A stretch of DNA of 64,000 nt from Pseudanabaena sp. Salubria-1. Lineage in GTDB: Bacteria; Cyanobacteriota; Cyanobacteriia; Pseudanabaenales; Pseudanabaenaceae. Numbering within the stretch: position 1 is the first letter of the stretch; every line of letters starts with the position of its first letter. The stretch covers positions 1 through 64,000 of the forward strand of contig JALQCR010000004.1 in the NCBI GenBank assembly GCA_023336205.1. Direction: 5' to 3'. The translations under genes were made by a program, and so were the position numbers. Below the pieces are notes generated by a model. That model was not told the origin of the DNA. It did no database searches and saw only the letters and a list, made by a program, of their open reading frames with translations. Shown here piece after piece: positions 1 to 9,274 of this stretch.

Positions 1-93
1 CCCCCCGTCTTACCACTTTTGGGGGTTTTAAAATTAAAAAAAAAAACACCGGCGGGGGGGGGCGCCCCCCCCCCTCCCGTTAAAAAATAAATT
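1..93. other. Low-complexity, probably unreliable sequence at window start
   Basis: The stretch is made of C runs, an A run and G-then-C runs (about 54-74) that match nothing else in the window except the homopolymer tracts near 6.0-6.2 kb. It looks like failed base calling or a contig edge rather than biology. Any promoter of the next gene that lay here is lost. Confidence 0.7.
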
Positions 94-852
94 ATGATTA
101 CTACCAACACGATCGCACCAATTCCCGAAATAGCTGATGATTCTAGACGCGAAATCGTCAGACTGAATAATGTCTGCAAATTTTACGGTCAGGGCGATAC
201 ATTAGTTAAGGCTCTAGATGATGTTAGCTTTGTGATTAAAGAAGGCGAATATTGCGCAATTATGGGCGCTTCTGGCTCCGGAAAATCCACTTGCATGAAT
301 ATCGTTGGCTGTCTTGATAGCAGCACATCAGGGCAATACTTTCTAGATGAACAAGATGTTTCTCATATGGAGGAAAGCGAGCTTGCCAAAGTTCGTAATC
401 TCAAAATTGGCTTTATCTTTCAGCAATATCATCTGTTACCACAACTCTCAGCAATGGAGAATGTGATGTTGCCAATGGCTTATGCCAATATTCGTCCTAA
501 GGAACAAAAAGAACGGGCGGCGGCTGCACTGGAAAGGGTTGCGATGGGACATCGATTAAATAATCGACCTAACCAAATGTCGGGTGGACAGCAGCAGAGA
601 GTCGCGATCGCGAGAGCGATCGTTAATAATCCTGTAATGTTGCTAGCTGATGAACCTACAGGCGCACTAGATTCGCATACTACTCAGGAAGTAATGGAAC
701 TATTTGGTGAGTTAAATGCGAGTGGGATTACGGTGGTGATGGTCACGCATGAAGCGGATGTGGCTCGAAATTCGCATCGGATTATCTGGTTCCGTGATGG
801 TCAAATCATTCACGATCGCCTCTCGCCGTCGGATCTAAACCATGTAATTTGA
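94..852 (+). CDS. ABC transporter ATP-binding protein, MacB/LolD/DevA type
   Basis: This is the cytoplasmic ATPase subunit of an ABC exporter. At 252 aa it is the usual size of a stand-alone nucleotide-binding domain. The Walker [10 protein letters not shown] lies near residues 58-66, the Q-loop is in [12 protein letters not shown], the signature is SGGQQQR, the Walker B is [12 protein letters not shown], and the switch histidine is in [14 protein letters not shown] and the Q-loop context are typical of the MacB/LolD/DevA group, which pairs with a FtsX-like permease and, in DevBCA exporters, a membrane-fusion protein. Such partners would lie upstream, outside the window. The N-terminal extension of about 20 residues is longer than in LolD. 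The substrate cannot be told from the ATPase. The ATG follows low-quality sequence, so the start is provisional. Confidence 0.88.
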   Translation: MITTNTIAPIPEIADDSRREIVRLNNVCKFYGQGDTLVKALDDVSFVIKEGEYCAIMGASGSGKSTCMNIVGCLDSSTSGQYFLDEQDVSHMEESELAKVRNLKIGFIFQQYHLLPQLSAMENVMLPMAYANIRPKEQKERAAAALERVAMGHRLNNRPNQMSGGQQQRVAIARAIVNNPVMLLADEPTGALDSHTTQEVMELFGELNASGITVVMVTHEADVARNSHRIIWFRDGQIIHDRLSPSDLNHVI

Positions 853-854
853 AG

Positions 855-883
855 AAAAGGGCAGCACAATGCGCCGCCCTTTT
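855..883. terminator. Bidirectional rho-independent terminator
   Basis: AAAAGGGC (855-862) pairs with GCCCTTTT (876-883) around a 13-base loop, followed by more T. It lies between the convergent ABC ATPase and S9 peptidase genes and can serve both strands. Confidence 0.65.
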
Positions 884-885
884 TT

Positions 886-2844
886 TCAAATTACAGCAAG
901 TAAATTATTCTCGATCGCAATCGGTTCAATATCATCAGCAGGTGTAAAGCCAAAAATTTGTGCGTAGAAATAGAACTCACCATCAAGGGCGCGTTTGATA
1001 TTTTCGGCTTTGCGGAAGCCATGTTGTTCGCCTTCAAAGGGGACATAGGCAACAGGCAAACCTTTTTTGCGTAGAGCATCCACCATCATTTCTGCTTGGT
1101 TAGGCGGCACAACTTTATCTTCTAAACCTTGGAAAAAGGCGATCGCACAGGATAGCTTGTCGGTGAAATGAATGGGCGATCGCTGAATGTAAATTTCCTT
1201 CTGTTCAGGATATTTGCCGATTAGACTATCGAGATAGCGCGACTCAAATTTATGGGTATCTGTAGCAAGAGCTTCAAGATCGCAAATGCCATAATGACTC
1301 GCCCCTGCTTTGAAATCATCGCGAAATGTCAAGGCGCAAAGGGTCGTATAGCCGCCAGCACTCCCTCCCGAAATTGCAAGGCGATCGCTATCCACCAAAC
1401 CCTTGTCTGCAAGGAATTTTGCTCCATTAGCGCAATCATCAACATCAACGATACCCCAATTCCCTTTAAGGCGATCGCGATATTCACGTCCATAGCCAGT
1501 GCTGCCGCCATAGTTGACATCTAGCACCGCAAAGCCTCGACTTGTCCAATATTGAATACCGAGGCTCAAACTTCCTGAAGTCGAAGCGGTGGGGCCACCA
1601 TGACTTTTGACTAACAAAGGTGGTTTCTCGGAATCATCTGCTTGAAAATCTTTGTTTTTTGGAGGATAGAATAATCCATAGGATGTCTTCCCATTTTCGG
1701 TGGAAAACTCTATGGGCTGAGCGGCGGAAATATAGTCTGGGTCAATTTGAAGATCTGAGGCAACCCGTACTTTTTGACAAGTGCTCGTTGACAAATCCAG
1801 TAAGACGATCGCAGTTGGCTCCGTAGCTGAACCACCATGAAAAACAGCGCGATCGCCTTCGCAATGTAATCCTGAAATGGAAGTAAAGGGGGTAGAGATT
1901 TCTTGTAAACCTATTTCCAAATTAGCAGGATCGAGAATTGCTAAATGAGATTTGCCATGCTCAGTATAGGAACAAAGAATTTTGCCATCACCTGTAAAGT
2001 CATAGGTTGTCATACCAAATACCCACTGAGGCAAACCAAACTCAGCTGGCTTTGGACAGATAGCTTCAATAGCAAAATCTTCTACTGAAGTACGATATAG
2101 GTTCCACCAACCTGTGCGATCGCTAACAAAGTAGAGATTCCCATCGGGTGACCATTCTGGCTGAAATATAGATTCTTCAGTACCTCCTGCGACCAGTTGT
2201 GGATTTTGAATTGTGAGAACTCCTGTGTCTGATTCCACAAGATTAGCAACCCAAAGTTCGGTTCCATTCCAAGGCATATTCGGGTGATTCCAACTAATCC
2301 ATGCGAGTTTATCGCCAGTAGAATTCAATCTCGGTGAGGCATAAAAATCTGCTCCTGTGATCAATACCTGAATATCTTCGCCATTGCTGGTATCTACTGC
2401 CACCAAAGTATTAATCGGCTCACCGCCACTCGTATGGTCTTCGCGCACACAAATCAACTTGCCATAAATCCGATTCCAAACAAAATCAGCATAGCGATAG
2501 GCACTTTCTGTCGTTAGTGGTTTGCATGATCCACCGCCAACCTTACGATAAATGCGGCGATCGCTAAAGTTAGAGAAATAAATGCGTCCATCGCTTACCA
2601 GATATTCGCCGCCGCCGTATTCATGGACTAGCGATCGCACATTGATCGATGCAGGTGTCATTTCGCGATAATTACCATCCAGGTCATAGCGCATGATCAC
2701 GTTACGCCCTGATTCTTGTGGTCTGCCTTCATTCCAATAGACATTACCTCCATCAATAGCGATCGCGCCGAGGCGAATGCTACTAGAAACGATCAAGTCA
2801 GAACTAATTGGCGATTTCCAAGAACCGTATGGTGCGAGAGACAT
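886..2844 (-). CDS. S9 family peptidase (prolyl oligopeptidase / acylaminoacyl-peptidase type)
   Basis: This 652-aa protein has the family's two-part layout. Residues about 1-380 form a beta-propeller with WD40/PD40-like strands such as FQPEWSPDGNLYFVSDR. Residues about 385-640 form the alpha/beta-hydrolase domain. The catalytic serine is S495 in ISGGSAGGYT, the aspartate about D576 in QGLEDKVVP and the histidine about H608 in GEQHGF. SHGGPTAST near 414-422 supplies the oxyanion hole. No signal peptide is visible, so it is probably a cytoplasmic enzyme that trims short or acylated peptides. It converges on the ABC ATPase gene at a shared terminator, and the CHAD gene lies just upstream on the same strand. 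The substrate is not predictable, but the family is clear. Confidence 0.93.
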   Translation of the reverse strand: MSLAPYGSWKSPISSDLIVSSSIRLGAIAIDGGNVYWNEGRPQESGRNVIMRYDLDGNYREMTPASINVRSLVHEYGGGEYLVSDGRIYFSNFSDRRIYRKVGGGSCKPLTTESAYRYADFVWNRIYGKLICVREDHTSGGEPINTLVAVDTSNGEDIQVLITGADFYASPRLNSTGDKLAWISWNHPNMPWNGTELWVANLVESDTGVLTIQNPQLVAGGTEESIFQPEWSPDGNLYFVSDRTGWWNLYRTSVEDFAIEAICPKPAEFGLPQWVFGMTTYDFTGDGKILCSYTEHGKSHLAILDPANLEIGLQEISTPFTSISGLHCEGDRAVFHGGSATEPTAIVLLDLSTSTCQKVRVASDLQIDPDYISAAQPIEFSTENGKTSYGLFYPPKNKDFQADDSEKPPLLVKSHGGPTASTSGSLSLGIQYWTSRGFAVLDVNYGGSTGYGREYRDRLKGNWGIVDVDDCANGAKFLADKGLVDSDRLAISGGSAGGYTTLCALTFRDDFKAGASHYGICDLEALATDTHKFESRYLDSLIGKYPEQKEIYIQRSPIHFTDKLSCAIAFFQGLEDKVVPPNQAEMMVDALRKKGLPVAYVPFEGEQHGFRKAENIKRALDGEFYFYAQIFGFTPADDIEPIAIENNLLAVI

Positions 2845-2883
2845 AATTTTATGGTGATTGTGGCAAACTATCTATTGAGATGA

Positions 2884-3867
2884 TTATAGATGAGCTTGCA
2901 CAAGCGGTGTAGTTAGCATAGATCGTAGAGATTTACGAAATTCGGGGGATAAATACTGCTCTTGCAGAGGTTGCCAACTCTGCCAAAATGCGATCGATTC
3001 TTCCTGCATTATCTGGGCGATGGTTGGAAGCGATTTTTCTACATCCTCCTTTAGTGTTGATTCCAGAAAATCACGGAGGACGACATGATCCTGAAGCTGA
3101 CCGATCAGCTCTTGCATTGTTTTAAAGGTCTCTATTCTTTGAGCATAGGAGTCTTCATAGAAGTCAGAAAAAAACTCAGTCTGATAGCGAACCCCTTTAA
3201 TTTGCTTACGCAAGTCATGCAAATCACTGCCAAACTTTCTTAATTGCTGATTTAACTCTGCGGTATCCTCAATTGATATTAATGAAACTTTGCCTGACTG
3301 TAAGGTTGTACCAACCATCCAGCCTGAATGCAAAAAAAGTCTACAAATTAATGGCAATAGCAAATCTGGCAAAATTTCTAAGACGGATAAACTACCCATT
3401 GCTTTATAGGTGGGTTGAACTAGCCAATCTTGAATTGCTTGCTTGAGGGCTTGATAGCGATCGCCATTGAGCGTTTTTTTCAAATTCAGAAAACTCTGAT
3501 CGCGTTTCTGGTGTAGGTGCTTAACGACTTTATCGAACTTAGGTTCTTCTTTTTTTGACAGTAAAGGTTGAAAACGATCAAGCAGTTCCTGTTTTAGGAC
3601 ATCCAGATCTCGCGTTTCTCCTAAATTTCTAGCAATTTTTCCAATCGATGAATTGTTAACTAGTTGAGGAAGGGCGATCGCATTGTCAAATACTTGAATA
3701 GATGTTCGCAATCTCCTCATTCCGACTCGCATCTGATGCAACGGTTCAATCTCTTTATCTTTAAAAACAAATTTTTCCCGATCTACAACCTTATGGAAAT
3801 TTTGGTAAATCACTTGATGGGCATAATCACCGAGGGAGATAGAGAGATCGAATTGATGCTCATTCAT
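2884..3867 (-). CDS. CHAD domain-containing protein
   Basis: This 327-aa helical protein carries the CHAD signature: conserved basic and His residues in EPLHQMRVGMRRLRTS (about 43-58), RNLGETRDLDVL (about 83-94) and a later LHDLRKQIKGVRYQTEFF. CHAD domains bind polyphosphate and localise to polyphosphate granules in studied bacteria. Here the domain stands alone, without the CYTH triphosphatase domain it is often fused to. The gene starts 5 bases after the stop of the DUF1361 gene on the same strand, so the two are probably cotranscribed. Polyphosphate binding is inferred from the family only. Confidence 0.85.
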   Translation of the reverse strand: MNEHQFDLSISLGDYAHQVIYQNFHKVVDREKFVFKDKEIEPLHQMRVGMRRLRTSIQVFDNAIALPQLVNNSSIGKIARNLGETRDLDVLKQELLDRFQPLLSKKEEPKFDKVVKHLHQKRDQSFLNLKKTLNGDRYQALKQAIQDWLVQPTYKAMGSLSVLEILPDLLLPLICRLFLHSGWMVGTTLQSGKVSLISIEDTAELNQQLRKFGSDLHDLRKQIKGVRYQTEFFSDFYEDSYAQRIETFKTMQELIGQLQDHVVLRDFLESTLKEDVEKSLPTIAQIMQEESIAFWQSWQPLQEQYLSPEFRKSLRSMLTTPLVQAHL

Positions 3868-3872
3868 ACAGA

Positions 3873-4508
3873 TTATACCGAAACTTGGTTAGAGCGATTT
3901 TGCCAGTAAAATACGAGCGATATATTAATCCATTTAAAAATGTAATAAAGCCCTGTAAAGGTTATGAAAAATAGAATTGTACCAAAGAGAAAATTAGGGC
4001 TTGCAAAGTTATAAATTGTATTACGAATAACATTTAGGGGATTAGTGAACAAGTCCCAACTATTTAATCGATTAAATCTTCCTAAATACACGCCGAAAGC
4101 GCAGATAAAATTCAGGCTTACTTCGAGCCAAGTTGTATTTTTAATTATCTTCAGCCAACCTAAATATTTGATGAGCTTCATGACAGAAGCCACGTAGCAC
4201 TGAAAGCCTAACAATATAAAAACAATATATTGTGGAATCAAGATAAAAATCACACCGTTATCAGAGACGTTTGGTACTCGTACATCATCTACAAAATGAA
4301 TAATATCAGTGATGATATAAGGCGCATTGGGCAAAAACAAAATGAAAATTGCTACGCCAAACCACCAGATCGGATTTAAAGGTAGTCGTTTTGGCGATCG
4401 CTTCGCAAATAAAATGAAACTAAGTGCGTAGGGAATTATTGCTAAGAAAAGATTCCAAGACATAAAACCACTTAAATTTCCCCAAAACAATTCAATTGCT
4501 GCTGTCAT
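3873..4508 (-). CDS. DUF1361 membrane protein
   Basis: A 211-aa integral membrane protein with about six hydrophobic segments. The diagnostic DUF1361 stretch LPNAPYIITDIIHF is near residues 60-73, between the second and third helices. The function of DUF1361 is unknown. It is the first gene of a probable two-gene operon with the CHAD gene and is divergent from the DUF92 gene at 4579. Confidence 0.8.
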   Translation of the reverse strand: MTAAIELFWGNLSGFMSWNLFLAIIPYALSFILFAKRSPKRLPLNPIWWFGVAIFILFLPNAPYIITDIIHFVDDVRVPNVSDNGVIFILIPQYIVFILLGFQCYVASVMKLIKYLGWLKIIKNTTWLEVSLNFICAFGVYLGRFNRLNSWDLFTNPLNVIRNTIYNFASPNFLFGTILFFITFTGLYYIFKWINISLVFYWQNRSNQVSV

Positions 4509-4532
4509 TATTTTTACTCCGTAGTATGTTGA

Positions 4533-4557
4533 GTAGGGTGGGCAATGCCTGCCTTAC
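4533..4557. repeat. Short palindromic repeat, GTAGGGTGGGCA family
   Basis: An imperfect palindrome beginning GTAGGGTGGGCA and ending TGCCTGCCTTAC, in the spacer between two divergent genes. Related copies occur near 29754-29781, 30083-30105 and 35643-35670, always next to gene starts or ends. It looks like a dispersed cyanobacterial intergenic palindrome rather than a specific operator. Confidence 0.5.
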
Positions 4558-4578
4558 TAATTTTTAAGATAAACTTTT

Positions 4579-5343
4579 ATGATAAATAGTTTCCCAATTT
4601 CACAGGGCTGGTTGATCGCGATCGCCCTTAATACGCTTCTCGGTGCGATCGCCTTACTGTTACCACGTAAAGTCTTGACCACCTCAGGCATATGTCATGC
4701 ATGGGCTTTGGGAATTACGGTCTGGGGCTGTCTAGGATGGCAAGGCTATATCGTTATTTTAAGCTATTTGATCGTCGGTTCAGGGGTAACTCGTATTGGC
4801 AAGGACATCAAAGAAGCAAAAGGCATTGCCGAAAAACGCGATGGCGCAAGGGGACCCGAAAATCTTTGGGGATCGGCGGCAACTGGTGCTGTTTGCGCGA
4901 TTGGTCAGGCGATCGCACCCAATCCGCTGTGGTTATTAGCCTATGTCGCTAGCCTCAGCACCAAACTTGCGGATACGACTGCTAGCGAAATTGGGAAAGC
5001 ATACGGTAAAAGTACATTTTTGATCACCACGCTCAAGCCAGTAGCCGCAGGTACAGAGGGTGCAGTCAGCCTAGAAGGCACGATCGCAGGAATTATCGGT
5101 TCGTTGTTAATGGCAACTATCGGTTGGGCGGTGGGATTATTAACTAGTCCTTGGGATCTGCTTTGGTGTGCGATCGCTGCTTTCATTGCCACCAATATCG
5201 AAAGCTTGATCGGAGCAACTTTACAAGAAAAATATGACTGGCTCACCAATGAGCTTGTCAATGGTATTAATACAACTATTGGAGCTGCGATCGCGGTTTT
5301 AATTCCACAATTATTACAAGCTTTTAACCTTAAGTTAATTTAA
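4579..5343 (+). CDS. DUF92 / TIGR00297 family membrane protein (VTE6-like)
   Basis: This 254-aa polytopic membrane protein has alanine/isoleucine-rich helices and the DUF92 core LADTTASEIGKAYGK (about residues 130-144), followed by KPVAAGTEGAVSLEGT. The plant homologue VTE6 is described as a phytyl-phosphate kinase that recycles phytol for tocopherol and phylloquinone. Cyanobacterial homologues are assumed to do the same, and that is the best guess here. The cytidylyltransferase-like fold predicts a membrane-embedded CTP-dependent prenyl kinase. It is a single gene, divergent from the DUF1361/CHAD operon. The family call is firm and the substrate is inferred. Confidence 0.85.
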   Translation: MINSFPISQGWLIAIALNTLLGAIALLLPRKVLTTSGICHAWALGITVWGCLGWQGYIVILSYLIVGSGVTRIGKDIKEAKGIAEKRDGARGPENLWGSAATGAVCAIGQAIAPNPLWLLAYVASLSTKLADTTASEIGKAYGKSTFLITTLKPVAAGTEGAVSLEGTIAGIIGSLLMATIGWAVGLLTSPWDLLWCAIAAFIATNIESLIGATLQEKYDWLTNELVNGINTTIGAAIAVLIPQLLQAFNLKLI

Positions 5344-5540
5344 ATTTAACCTTGATAAGTCAGGCAACAAATCTTAGATATTTTTGCATAAGATCCTGCT
5401 TAAAGCCTTTGTTAGCAGATAGTATCTCCGATTATTTCAAGGATTTACTTTATTCCTAGAACAGTTCACTTTGCAATTACAATAATTATCGTGTTTCTAT
5501 TCTTTTTTTCATTTACTTTTTGATAAAGTGGAGTTTAATC

Positions 5541-5909
5541 TTGACTACAATTGACTTGTTTAATAATGCCAAAGACTTTGTGATTATCCCTGCTGGACAA
5601 GTTATCTTTGCGCAGGGCGGAGTCGCAGATCAAATGTATGCGATTATCGAAGGGGAAGTAGAAATTTTAATAAATGGTAAGTTGTTGGAAACTACGGCTG
5701 CTGGTTGTATTGTTGGCGAAATGGCTTTGATTGACTCCAGTCCTAGAAGTGCCACTGCGATCGCTAAAACCGAATGTAAGCTAGTCCCCGTCGATCAAAA
5801 GCGGTTTAATTTTTTGGTGCAACAAACCCCAAATTTTGCAATAAACGTGATGAAAATTATGATTGCAAGAATTAGAAAACTAGATGCCCTTGTTTTATCG
5901 CTTAAATAG
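5541..5909 (+). CDS. Small cyclic-nucleotide-binding-domain protein
   Basis: A single CRP/PKA-type cNMP-binding domain with no DNA-binding or kinase domain. The phosphate-binding cassette region is GEMALIDSSPRSATAIA, preceded by the beta-roll motif MYAIIEGEVEILING. I chose TTG at 5541 (122 aa) because GGAG at 5530-5533 lies 7 bases upstream. An in-frame TTG at 5520 would add seven residues but has no ribosome-binding site. The arginine of SPRSA is the residue that contacts the cyclic phosphate in the family. A stand-alone CNB domain of this size probably works as a protein partner or cNMP-dependent switch; its target is unknown. Confidence 0.8.
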   Translation: MTTIDLFNNAKDFVIIPAGQVIFAQGGVADQMYAIIEGEVEILINGKLLETTAAGCIVGEMALIDSSPRSATAIAKTECKLVPVDQKRFNFLVQQTPNFAINVMKIMIARIRKLDALVLSLK

Positions 5910-5937
5910 ATTTAACCCAAGCGATTTGTAATCAAAA

Positions 5938-5981
5938 CCCTAAAGATAAAGGTACGGTGCAAAGCACCTTTGTCTTTAGGG
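5938..5981 (+). terminator. Hairpin terminator / palindromic repeat after the cNMP gene
   Basis: CCCTAAAGATAAAGGT pairs with ACCTTTGTCTTTAGGG-like sequence around a GTGCAAAGCAC tip. It begins 28 bases after the stop codon. No T-run follows, so it may be an RNA-stabilising hairpin or a repeat rather than a strict terminator. Confidence 0.5.
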
Positions 5982-6025
5982 CTAGCTGTAGCTAAAGAAG
6001 TTAATAAATAAAACCCAAAAGAGAG

Positions 6026-6277
<252 letters not shown>

Positions 6278-6386
6278 AAAGTGAATTTTGTCAACTTTTT
6301 TAATGAAGACCTAACATTTGAGAAATGGGACAACGCAAAACTGTAAGATTGTTGCGAATAGCTTCACTTAATCATTAAAGGAATAG

Positions 6387-7676
<1,290 letters not shown>

Positions 7677-7702
7677 GCAATACCTTCTTAATCCTTTCCC
7701 AG

Positions 7703-7749
7703 CCAAGAAATAGCGAGGCGGGGCGAAGCCCCGCCTCGCTATTTCTTGG
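7703..7749 (+). terminator. Strong hairpin terminator after eno
   Basis: A perfect 22-bp stem (7703-7724 with 7728-7749) with a GAA loop, followed by TTTTAT, 26 bases after the eno stop. The extreme stem length and the AAGAAAT edges match other hairpin repeats in the window, so it may be a repeat recruited as a terminator. Confidence 0.8.
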
Positions 7750-7770
7750 TTTTATATGTCTATTTCTTTT

Positions 7771-7856
7771 AAACCCAAATAAGTGAAGGCGGCACTTCGT
7801 GCCGCCTTCACTTATTTGGGTTTTGATTTTTCCTAGCTATCTCTTACATTGCTATG
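7771..7856. repeat. AAACCC hairpin repeat, copy with degenerate left arm
   Basis: AAACCCAAATAAGTGAAGG pairs with CCTTCACTTATTTGGGTTT around a GGCACTTCGTGCC tip. The right flank TTTTGATTTTTCCTAGCTA and then CATTGCTAT is nearly identical to the copy at 16023-16138. It lies just downstream of the eno terminator and before the convergent DsbA-like gene. Confidence 0.75.
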
Positions 7857-7864
7857 GATAAAAA

Positions 7865-8539
7865 CTAACACCAAGAATGCTCACCAGCAGGATTGTGAAG
7901 CAACTCACGGATATTAGCTTCAATAACTCGATAACCCACATTACCATTCAATCTTTGTCTTCCCTCATTAAAAATCAGAGTAGGGCTGACAGTAACGTTA
8001 TGCTCTTTCACCAATTCAGCATCTTTAGATAAACTCGCATAAGCTTCTCCATTGTTAATCATAGTTTCAATGGCTTCAATCGGTAGCCCCAAGTCTTTGG
8101 CGATCGCAAACTGAATTTGGCGATCGCTGATATTCGCAAGTTTAGTGAAAAAAGCTTCTCGAAATGCCCAAGCAGTTCTTTCTAAGACCTGATCAGATGG
8201 TGAAACTATACCTTTAATTTCTAACAAATGGACTGCACGTAAAAATAGATGGGCTAAAGTAGAAGAGGCAGGAACTTGCTTCCAAATATCAGGATGCACA
8301 GAAATATGGTCAAATTTACTGGCTGTCGCCTTAACATGTTCACTATAGCCTTCTAAACCTCCGCGATCGCGCCAGCCTTTCTCCAACTTTTCACGGGCAT
8401 TACCAAAGACAGAAACAAAGTGATAATCAATTTCAATATTGTCTGGAAAAGCTGTCTTGAGCTCCTCCAAGCGAATTTGAGCTATGTAAGCCCACACACA
8501 TAGAATATCCGAGAAATAGAAAATACGAATTGGTTTCAT
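7865..8539 (-). CDS. DsbA/FrnE-fold protein lacking the CxxC second cysteine
   Basis: This 224-aa protein (from ATG 8539) has a thioredoxin-fold start MKPIRIFYFSDILCVWAY, an all-alpha insert, and a returning cis-Pro segment HNVTVSPTLIFNEGRQRL, as in the DsbA/FrnE/2-hydroxychromene-2-carboxylate isomerase superfamily. The FrnE-type CPWC site reads C-V-W-A here, so classical dithiol oxidoreductase activity is unlikely. A GST-kappa/HCCA isomerase-like or single-thiol role fits better. I chose the ATG at 8539, 5 bases after the stop of the rhodanese gene; a longer frame from 8596 would overlap that gene. It is probably cotranscribed with the rhodanese protein, hinting at sulfur or thiol chemistry. 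Confidence 0.75.
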   Translation of the reverse strand: MKPIRIFYFSDILCVWAYIAQIRLEELKTAFPDNIEIDYHFVSVFGNAREKLEKGWRDRGGLEGYSEHVKATASKFDHISVHPDIWKQVPASSTLAHLFLRAVHLLEIKGIVSPSDQVLERTAWAFREAFFTKLANISDRQIQFAIAKDLGLPIEAIETMINNGEAYASLSKDAELVKEHNVTVSPTLIFNEGRQRLNGNVGYRVIEANIRELLHNPAGEHSWC

Positions 8540-8544
8540 AACTG

Positions 8545-9087
8545 TTAGTTGCGTTGATTGTAAGGAAGTTTTGTCAAAAGTGTTCCCATCGCACAAGTAT
8601 TGGTGACCCCAGCAAATACTAAACCGCCGCCAACAAATCCACTCAATAAAAAGAACCCAGGCGATACAAATACACCTAATCCAGTTCCCAGCAATACGAG
8701 GGAACCAGCTACAATTTGGACTTGGCGAAATAAGCTAATTGGAGCATTGCGAACTACTTGCGTTTTAAAGCCTGCGTCTTTCCAACTTAACAAGCCCCCT
8801 TTGAGTTGGATAACTGTTCCAAATCCATTTTCTAACAACTTCTGAGAAGCCCTATTAGAGCGCATTCCCGACTGACAACAAAGTACTACGGGCTTGTCTC
8901 CAATTTTGTCAATATGATTTGAGTCAAAAGTTGATAAAGGCATAGAAATAGCACCTGAGATGTGTTCGGTTGCATATTCGCCCACTTCTCGAACATCAAT
9001 CAGAGTAACTTGTTGTAATTCCAACTTTTGTTTGAGTGATATTGCATCAATCTCTTTTAGTTGGGGTGATTTGAAGGATGTCGTCAT
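8545..9087 (-). CDS. Rhodanese domain fused to DUF2892 membrane hairpin (YgaP-like)
   Basis: This 180-aa protein carries a sulfurtransferase domain at residues about 10-112 with LIDVREVGEY, HISGAISMP and the catalytic loop CQSGMRS (Cys about 71). It is followed by two hydrophobic segments at about 120-165 (VLLGTGLGVFVSPGFFLLSG) of the DUF2892 type. Escherichia coli YgaP has the same order and is a membrane-bound rhodanese. It probably moves sulfane sulfur at the inner face of the membrane. It is the first gene of a two-gene operon with the DsbA-fold protein. A palindrome at 9132-9154 in its promoter region suggests local control. Confidence 0.9.
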   Translation of the reverse strand: MTTSFKSPQLKEIDAISLKQKLELQQVTLIDVREVGEYATEHISGAISMPLSTFDSNHIDKIGDKPVVLCCQSGMRSNRASQKLLENGFGTVIQLKGGLLSWKDAGFKTQVVRNAPISLFRQVQIVAGSLVLLGTGLGVFVSPGFFLLSGFVGGGLVFAGVTNTCAMGTLLTKLPYNQRN

Positions 9088-9131
9088 GTATTTTTAGAAA
9101 TATAGTTTGCCAAGCTTTGTTAGATTATATC

Positions 9132-9154
9132 ACTATATAGTAATAATATATAGT
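9132..9154. promoter_or_regulatory. Candidate operator upstream of the rhodanese operon
   Basis: ACTATATA (9132-9139) and TATATAGT (9147-9154) form a perfect 8-bp inverted repeat with a 7-base spacer, 45-67 bases upstream of the start codon at 9087. Rhodanese/DUF2892 operons elsewhere are often controlled by ArsR-family sulfide sensors that bind AT-rich palindromes, but no regulator gene is visible here. Confidence 0.4.
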
Positions 9155-9170
9155 TGATGGTAACTATCTT

Positions 9171-9212
9171 AGCAATTCTCATTATGAAACCGATTTTTAT
9201 AATGTGAATTAC
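9171..9212. repeat. Short inverted repeat related to the 28.2-kb element
   Basis: It begins AGCAATTCTCATTATGAAA and ends TTTTTATAATGTGAATTA, a minimal version of the ends of the 142-bp element at 28176-28317. It is probably a deleted copy of the same small repeat. Confidence 0.45.
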
Positions 9213-9274
9213 TGAATTATCCCTAAAATCTCCAAATCGTCAAAATTTTAGGATTTGCTTCTTTGTAAAGTAAA

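Noticed and set aside
1252..1826. Frames antisense to the S9 peptidase gene
   Set aside because: They are antisense shadows of a well-supported gene with no promoters or homology.
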